Positions 61,072-64,000 of a stretch of 64,000 bases of DNA are shown here, one piece after another. Position 1 is the first letter of the stretch, and every line of letters starts with the position of its first letter. The notes under the pieces are model-generated. The model was not told the origin of the DNA, ran no database searches, and worked only from the letters and a program-made list of their open reading frames with translations. The DNA is from Rhizorhabdus histidinilytica (lineage in GTDB: Bacteria > Pseudomonadota > Alphaproteobacteria > Sphingomonadales > Sphingomonadaceae), in contig NZ_FUYM01000001.1 of NCBI RefSeq assembly GCF_900167915.1, positions 558,001-622,000 of the forward strand. The letters run 5' to 3'. A program made the position numbers and the translations under genes.

Positions 61072-62004
61072 TCAGTCGCGCCTGACGAAGCGGTTCGGGA
61101 TGTCACCGAACAGATAGGCGCGGTTGGCCTCCTCGTCGAAGGCGTCGAGCGTCCAGCCGCCAGGGTGGAAGCTGGTGCGGATCGCCTCGGGTTCAGGGAT
61201 CAGCGCCACCTCGTCGCCCTGGATGTAGAAGTCGCGGCCGCTGACATGGCCGGCGGCGTCGGTGCAGAGCCACACCACCAGCGCCGCGACATGCTCGGGC
61301 AGCGCGGTCATGCGTGGCGCCGCCATCGGCTTGTTCCACAGCAGCGGGATGCCGAGCCGAGCCGATTCGGCGATGGTCTCGTCGATCTCCGGCGTGTGGG
61401 TGCCGGTCAGGTGCGAGACCGGGCGGATCATGTTGCAGCGGACGCCGAACTCGCCCAGGTCGCGCGCGATCGAGCGGGTGAGGCCGAGCACGCCTTCCTT
61501 GGCGGCCGAGTAATTGGCCATCCCCCAATGGCCGAAGCCAGAGGGCGAACCGGTGTTGACGATCGCGCCCGATCGCTGGCCGATCATGTGCCGGGCGGCG
61601 GCGCGGCAGGTGTGGAAGGTCGCGGTCAGGCTGACGTCGACGCAGAGCTGCCAGTCATCGTCGGTCATCCGGTCGATCCGCGCCGGGCGGACGATGCCGG
61701 CATTGTTGACGAGGATGTCGATCCGGCCCCATTGGTCGATCGCCGCCTGGACAGTGGCCTCGGCGCCTTCGCGGGTCGCGACGCTCGAACATTGGCCGAT
61801 CGCTTCGCCGCCCGCATCGCGTATCTCCTTGGCGATCGCCTCGGCCAGCGAGGCGTCGGCCGCCTCCGTACCATAGGGGCCGCCACCGAGATCGTTGACC
61901 ACCACCCGCGCGCCCTGCTCGGCTAGCAGCATGGCCTCGGCCCGGCCGATATTGCGCCCGGCGCCGGTCACCACCGCCACCTTCCCTTCGAGTCTTCCCG
62001 CCAT
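61072..62004 (-). CDS. SDR, 17-beta-HSD4/MFE-2-like
   Basis: A 310-residue SDR of the long type. VTGAGRNIGRAEA, NDLGGGPYGTEAADAS, NNAG, Ser in NTGSPSG and NYSAAK. The C-terminal tail (FHPGGWTLDAFDEEANRAYL) is extra to classical SDRs. GGAGGAA lies 5 nt before the ATG at 62004; an ATG four codons upstream is possible. It is convergent with the third receptor and stands alone. Confidence 0.92.
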   Translation of the reverse strand: MAGRLEGKVAVVTGAGRNIGRAEAMLLAEQGARVVVNDLGGGPYGTEAADASLAEAIAKEIRDAGGEAIGQCSSVATREGAEATVQAAIDQWGRIDILVNNAGIVRPARIDRMTDDDWQLCVDVSLTATFHTCRAAARHMIGQRSGAIVNTGSPSGFGHWGMANYSAAKEGVLGLTRSIARDLGEFGVRCNMIRPVSHLTGTHTPEIDETIAESARLGIPLLWNKPMAAPRMTALPEHVAALVVWLCTDAAGHVSGRDFYIQGDEVALIPEPEAIRTSFHPGGWTLDAFDEEANRAYLFGDIPNRFVRRD

Positions 62005-62130
62005 CCGTTCCTCCATCGTTTCGGCGGAGCCTAATCGGAGGCAGGAGAGGGGACCACGCCGGGCGGCGGCGCCATCATGCTGATGATGAGTTTGCCGTGC
62101 GGCGCGCGCATGATAGCCTGCGGGAAAGCG

Positions 62131-62364
62131 ATGGAGGGAGAGGCCTTGAACAAGGATATCAGCGACGAGGAAAGCCGTCGCATCATGAACATGGCGACGG
62201 ACGTGCGACCCGACGAGAACGTCCACCGCGATCCTGCGCTGGCGCCCCCGCCGGTGGCGAAGGCGCGGCCGGTCACCAGCCGGGAGAGCCGGATGATCAT
62301 GGCGCTAGCGACCGACATGCGGCCGCTGGAGAATGTCCACCCGGAGCGTGACGAGGAGGCCTGA
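62131..62364 (+). CDS. Small hypothetical protein with a duplicated motif
   Basis: A 77-residue acidic protein with no family I recognise. It holds two copies of one motif: residues 15-32 (SRRIMNMATDVRPDENVH) and 53-70 (SRMIMALATDMRPLENVH), 13 of 18 residues identical, joined by a Pro/Ala-rich linker. Start is unsure: ATG at 62131 (GGGAAA upstream) or TTG at 62146 (GGAGGGAG upstream). The conserved duplication argues that the frame is real. No signal peptide, no membrane span. It stands between an SDR and intergenic repeats. Confidence 0.6.
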   Translation: MEGEALNKDISDEESRRIMNMATDVRPDENVHRDPALAPPPVAKARPVTSRESRMIMALATDMRPLENVHPERDEEA

Positions 62365-62379
62365 GATCGAGCTTCTGAT

Positions 62380-62517
62380 CCGCACATCCTGAGGAGGGAC
62401 TGAACGGAGGTGAAGGCCCGCCTCGAAAGTTATCAGGCCGTCATGTCCCCGGACATGACTGAAGACTCCTTCGAGACGCCATTTCGCCTTCGCTCAATGG
62501 CTCCTCAGGATGAGCGG
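62380..62517. repeat. Intergenic palindromic repeat, family B copy 2
   Basis: A 138-bp element bounded by CCGCACATCCTGAGG and CCTCAGGATGAGCGG, containing CTCCTTCGAGACGCCATTTCG and an extra inner hairpin GTCATGTCC-CC-GGACATGAC. Together with the next copy it fills most of the 350-bp gap before the SDR gene; I see no gene in this gap. Confidence 0.75.
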
Positions 62518-62559
62518 AGCTCGGGGCAAGTTTCTAGGGCGCCGTGCCTTAAACATGAC

Positions 62560-62658
62560 CCGTTCACCCTGAGGAGCCACTGAGCTTGGCGAAGTGGCGT
62601 CTCGAAGGGCTCTTCGAGACGGGCTTCGACTTCGCTCAGCCCTCCTCAAGGCGAGCGG
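62560..62658. repeat. Intergenic palindromic repeat, family B copy 3
   Basis: A 99-bp element bounded by CCGTTCACCCTGAGG and CCTCAAGGCGAGCGG with GTCTCGAAGGGCTCTTCGAGAC inside, a near-perfect hairpin. It is in tandem with copy 2 after 42 bp. Confidence 0.75.
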
Positions 62659-62714
62659 ATAAGGTGATCCCCGATTCACGGCGCGATGCTCTAGGTTTGC
62701 CGCAGGCTGCGAAC

Positions 62715-63665
62715 CTATCCCCGCTCCACGTCGGGGCCAAAGTCGGGACCGGCCGTGGCGGTCCAGGGGAAATGCTCGAAATAGCGCGCGCCGGCCTCGG
62801 CCTGGTCATGGACCACGGTCAGCCGGCTCTCGTCGATGATCCGATCCAGCACGCCCGCGACCCGCTCGGCATCGAGGTCCGGATCGCAGACCTCGCCGGT
62901 CTCGGCCATCACCAGGCTCGACAGCCGCCCGCCGCCGGTCAGCCAGATGCGGCCCGACATTGTGCAGTCGCGGCTCAGGAACCAGGCCATCGCCGCGGCG
63001 ACCTGTTCGGGCGCGAGGTGGTCGCGGAACCAAGCCACCGTCGCCGGGTCGGGGATCTGCTCGATCATCCGCGAATAGGAGGTCGGCATCACCGCGTTGA
63101 CGAGGATGCCGAGCGGCCGGCCCTCGATCGCGGCGTCGAGGGTGAGGCCGAGCATCCCCGCCTTGGCCGCCGCATAGGGCGCGTTGCCGCCGACGCCGAG
63201 CGCGCCGTTCGAGCTGACGTTGAGAATGCGGCCGTATTTCTGCACCGCCATCAGCGCCCACACCGCGCGCATCAGGTGATGGCCGCCGATCAGGTTGGTC
63301 GCGTAATGGCGCTCGACATCCTCGTCCCGATGGGCGGTGAAGGAGCCCGCCAGCGCGGTGCCGGCATTGTTGACGAGGATGTCGACCCGCCCGAACGCGT
63401 CGAGCGCGGCGCGGACGATGGCGCGGGCCGCGTCGGCGGTTCCCACGGCCTGGCCGTTCGCCTCGGCCTGGCCGCCGGCGGCGCGGATCTCTGCAACCAC
63501 CGCGTGCGCCGGACCGGGCGTGCCGTCCTGCTGGCCCAGCACGCCGCCGCCATAGTCGTTGACCAGCACCTGCGCCCCGCGCCGCGCCAGTTCGAGGGCA
63601 TAGGCGCGCCCCATGCCGCCGCCCGCGCCGGTGACGATCGCGACCTGGCCGTCGAAGCGGATCAT
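62715..63665 (-). CDS. SDR, 17-beta-HSD4/MFE-2-like
   Basis: A 316-residue long-type SDR: VTGAGGGMGRAYA, NDYGGGVLGQQDGTPG, NNAGTALAG, Ser in NVSSNGALG and YAAAK, with a C-terminal tail (RIIDESRLTVVHDQAEAGARY). I use the ATG at 63665, overlapping the stop of the upstream SDR by 4 nt; the frame open beyond it overlaps that SDR and is not coding. It would act on 3-hydroxyacyl-CoA or a related alcohol. Confidence 0.92.
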   Translation of the reverse strand: MIRFDGQVAIVTGAGGGMGRAYALELARRGAQVLVNDYGGGVLGQQDGTPGPAHAVVAEIRAAGGQAEANGQAVGTADAARAIVRAALDAFGRVDILVNNAGTALAGSFTAHRDEDVERHYATNLIGGHHLMRAVWALMAVQKYGRILNVSSNGALGVGGNAPYAAAKAGMLGLTLDAAIEGRPLGILVNAVMPTSYSRMIEQIPDPATVAWFRDHLAPEQVAAAMAWFLSRDCTMSGRIWLTGGGRLSSLVMAETGEVCDPDLDAERVAGVLDRIIDESRLTVVHDQAEAGARYFEHFPWTATAGPDFGPDVERG

Positions 63666-64000
63666 GATCCGGCCGCCTTGGCCAGCTCGGGCATCAGCTC
63701 GGCGCCTGAGGCGAAGGAGCTGGTCCATTCGGGCCTGGCTTCGAGCCGCGCCATCACCTCGTCGATCGGGCCGCTCGACAGATCCTCGATCGGTCCTTCA
63801 AGGATCTGGACGCGGCGGACATGACCGGCGCCGGCATGATAGATGCCGCCTGAGCCGCCGCAGCGATCGCTCGCCAGCCAGCCGACCACCGGTGCGACCC
63901 GGTCGGGAGAGGCGTAGTCGGCCCATTTCGCGTCGAAATGCGCCGCCGACATCGGCGTGTAGGCGGCCGGCGCGATCACGTTGATCCGGATGTCGGTGCC
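63662..64000 (-). CDS. SDR, C-terminal part (cut by window edge)
   Basis: The last 112 codons of an SDR whose start is outside the window. GTDIRINVIAPAAYTPMSAA and VGWLASDRCGGSGGIYHAGAGHVRRVQI are typical of the C-terminal half of MFE-2-like SDRs (Pro-Gly-type turn after the active site, then the last strand). The catalytic Ser, Tyr and Lys lie outside. It overlaps the next SDR by ATGA, so the two are co-translated. Confidence 0.85.
   Translation of the reverse strand, partial: GTDIRINVIAPAAYTPMSAAHFDAKWADYASPDRVAPVVGWLASDRCGGSGGIYHAGAGHVRRVQILEGPIEDLSSGPIDEVMARLEARPEWTSSFASGAELMPELAKAAGS

Noticed and set aside
58401-61106. A 901-codon open frame on the minus strand opposite the third TonB receptor
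   Set aside because: Same reason: antisense of a real receptor, low-complexity Arg/Gly/Asp composition, and it covers the rightward terminator.
62380-62658. Tandem repeats near the right end as a CRISPR array
   Set aside because: Units are long palindromes of unequal length with no regular spacers, and no cas genes are present.

Overview
The window is GC-rich alphaproteobacterial DNA, most likely from a sphingomonad (Sphingomonas, Rhizorhabdus, Sphingobium or Novosphingobium type). Evidence: three large TonB-dependent receptors with a VVTARRR-type plug start, dense catabolic operons with ATGA stop/start overlaps, and two families of short palindromic intergenic repeats of the kind common in sphingomonads. 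I see no rRNA, tRNA, CRISPR array, transposase, phage gene or origin. The whole window reads as one large catabolic (accessory) island for a hydrophobic, CoA-activated substrate that I cannot name.

Layout. 1-1146: truncated TonB receptor, divergent from a GntR/FCD regulator (1495-2211). 2342-8187: one operon with an SMP-30 lactonase, a UGSC-type CGSC-motif protein, its overlapping partner, an acyl-CoA ligase, a class III CoA-transferase and a TIM-barrel isomerase. 8279-12845: adrenodoxin-type ferredoxin, then MDR dehydrogenase, sulfotransferase and VOC protein, then a second CoA-transferase. 13035-16306: crotonase, Old Yellow Enzyme, NTF2-like protein, SDR. 16481-21803: Gfo/Idh protein, SDR, TesB thioesterase, TauD dioxygenase, MFS transporter. 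21965-25097: crotonase, two tandemly duplicated SDRs, TetR regulator. 25381-33375: second TonB receptor, strong terminator, sugar-kinase-like phosphotransferase, then on the minus strand DUF1214, sulfotransferase, VOC and two SDRs. 33457-39778: GlxA/AraC regulator, acyl-CoA ligase, CMD protein, D-aminoacylase-like and amidohydrolase-2 enzymes. 39789-41574: two divergent IclR regulators around a perfect palindrome. 41590-44929: MDR reductase and an acyl-CoA dehydrogenase pair. 45092-50153: PhyH dioxygenase, hydroxyacyl-CoA dehydrogenase, crotonase, FadJ-like bifunctional enzyme. 50360-54521: acyl-CoA dehydrogenase, Rieske oxygenase, 3-ketosteroid-dehydrogenase-like flavoprotein. 54532-61016: GlxA/AraC regulator, PhyH dioxygenase, SDR, phosphotransferase, third TonB receptor. 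61072-64000: three SDRs, a small repeat-containing protein and intergenic repeats.

How the genes fit together. TonB receptors would bring in the substrate. Oxygenases (Rieske, two PhyH, TauD), SDRs, MDRs and the KstD-like enzyme would oxidise it. Two acyl-CoA ligases and two CoA-transferases would load CoA. Acyl-CoA dehydrogenases, crotonases, hydroxyacyl-CoA dehydrogenases and the FadJ-like enzyme would do beta-oxidation, and TesB would release acids. The mix (KstD-like flavoprotein, Rieske oxygenase, two-gene acyl-CoA dehydrogenase) resembles steroid or terpenoid catabolism, but no ring-cleavage dioxygenase is present, so this is only an inference.

Most notable: the UGSC gene pair inside a CoA operon; two paralogous copies of a receptor/phosphotransferase/SDR module; two paralogous copies of a sulfotransferase-VOC module; and several enzymes whose canonical catalytic residues are missing.
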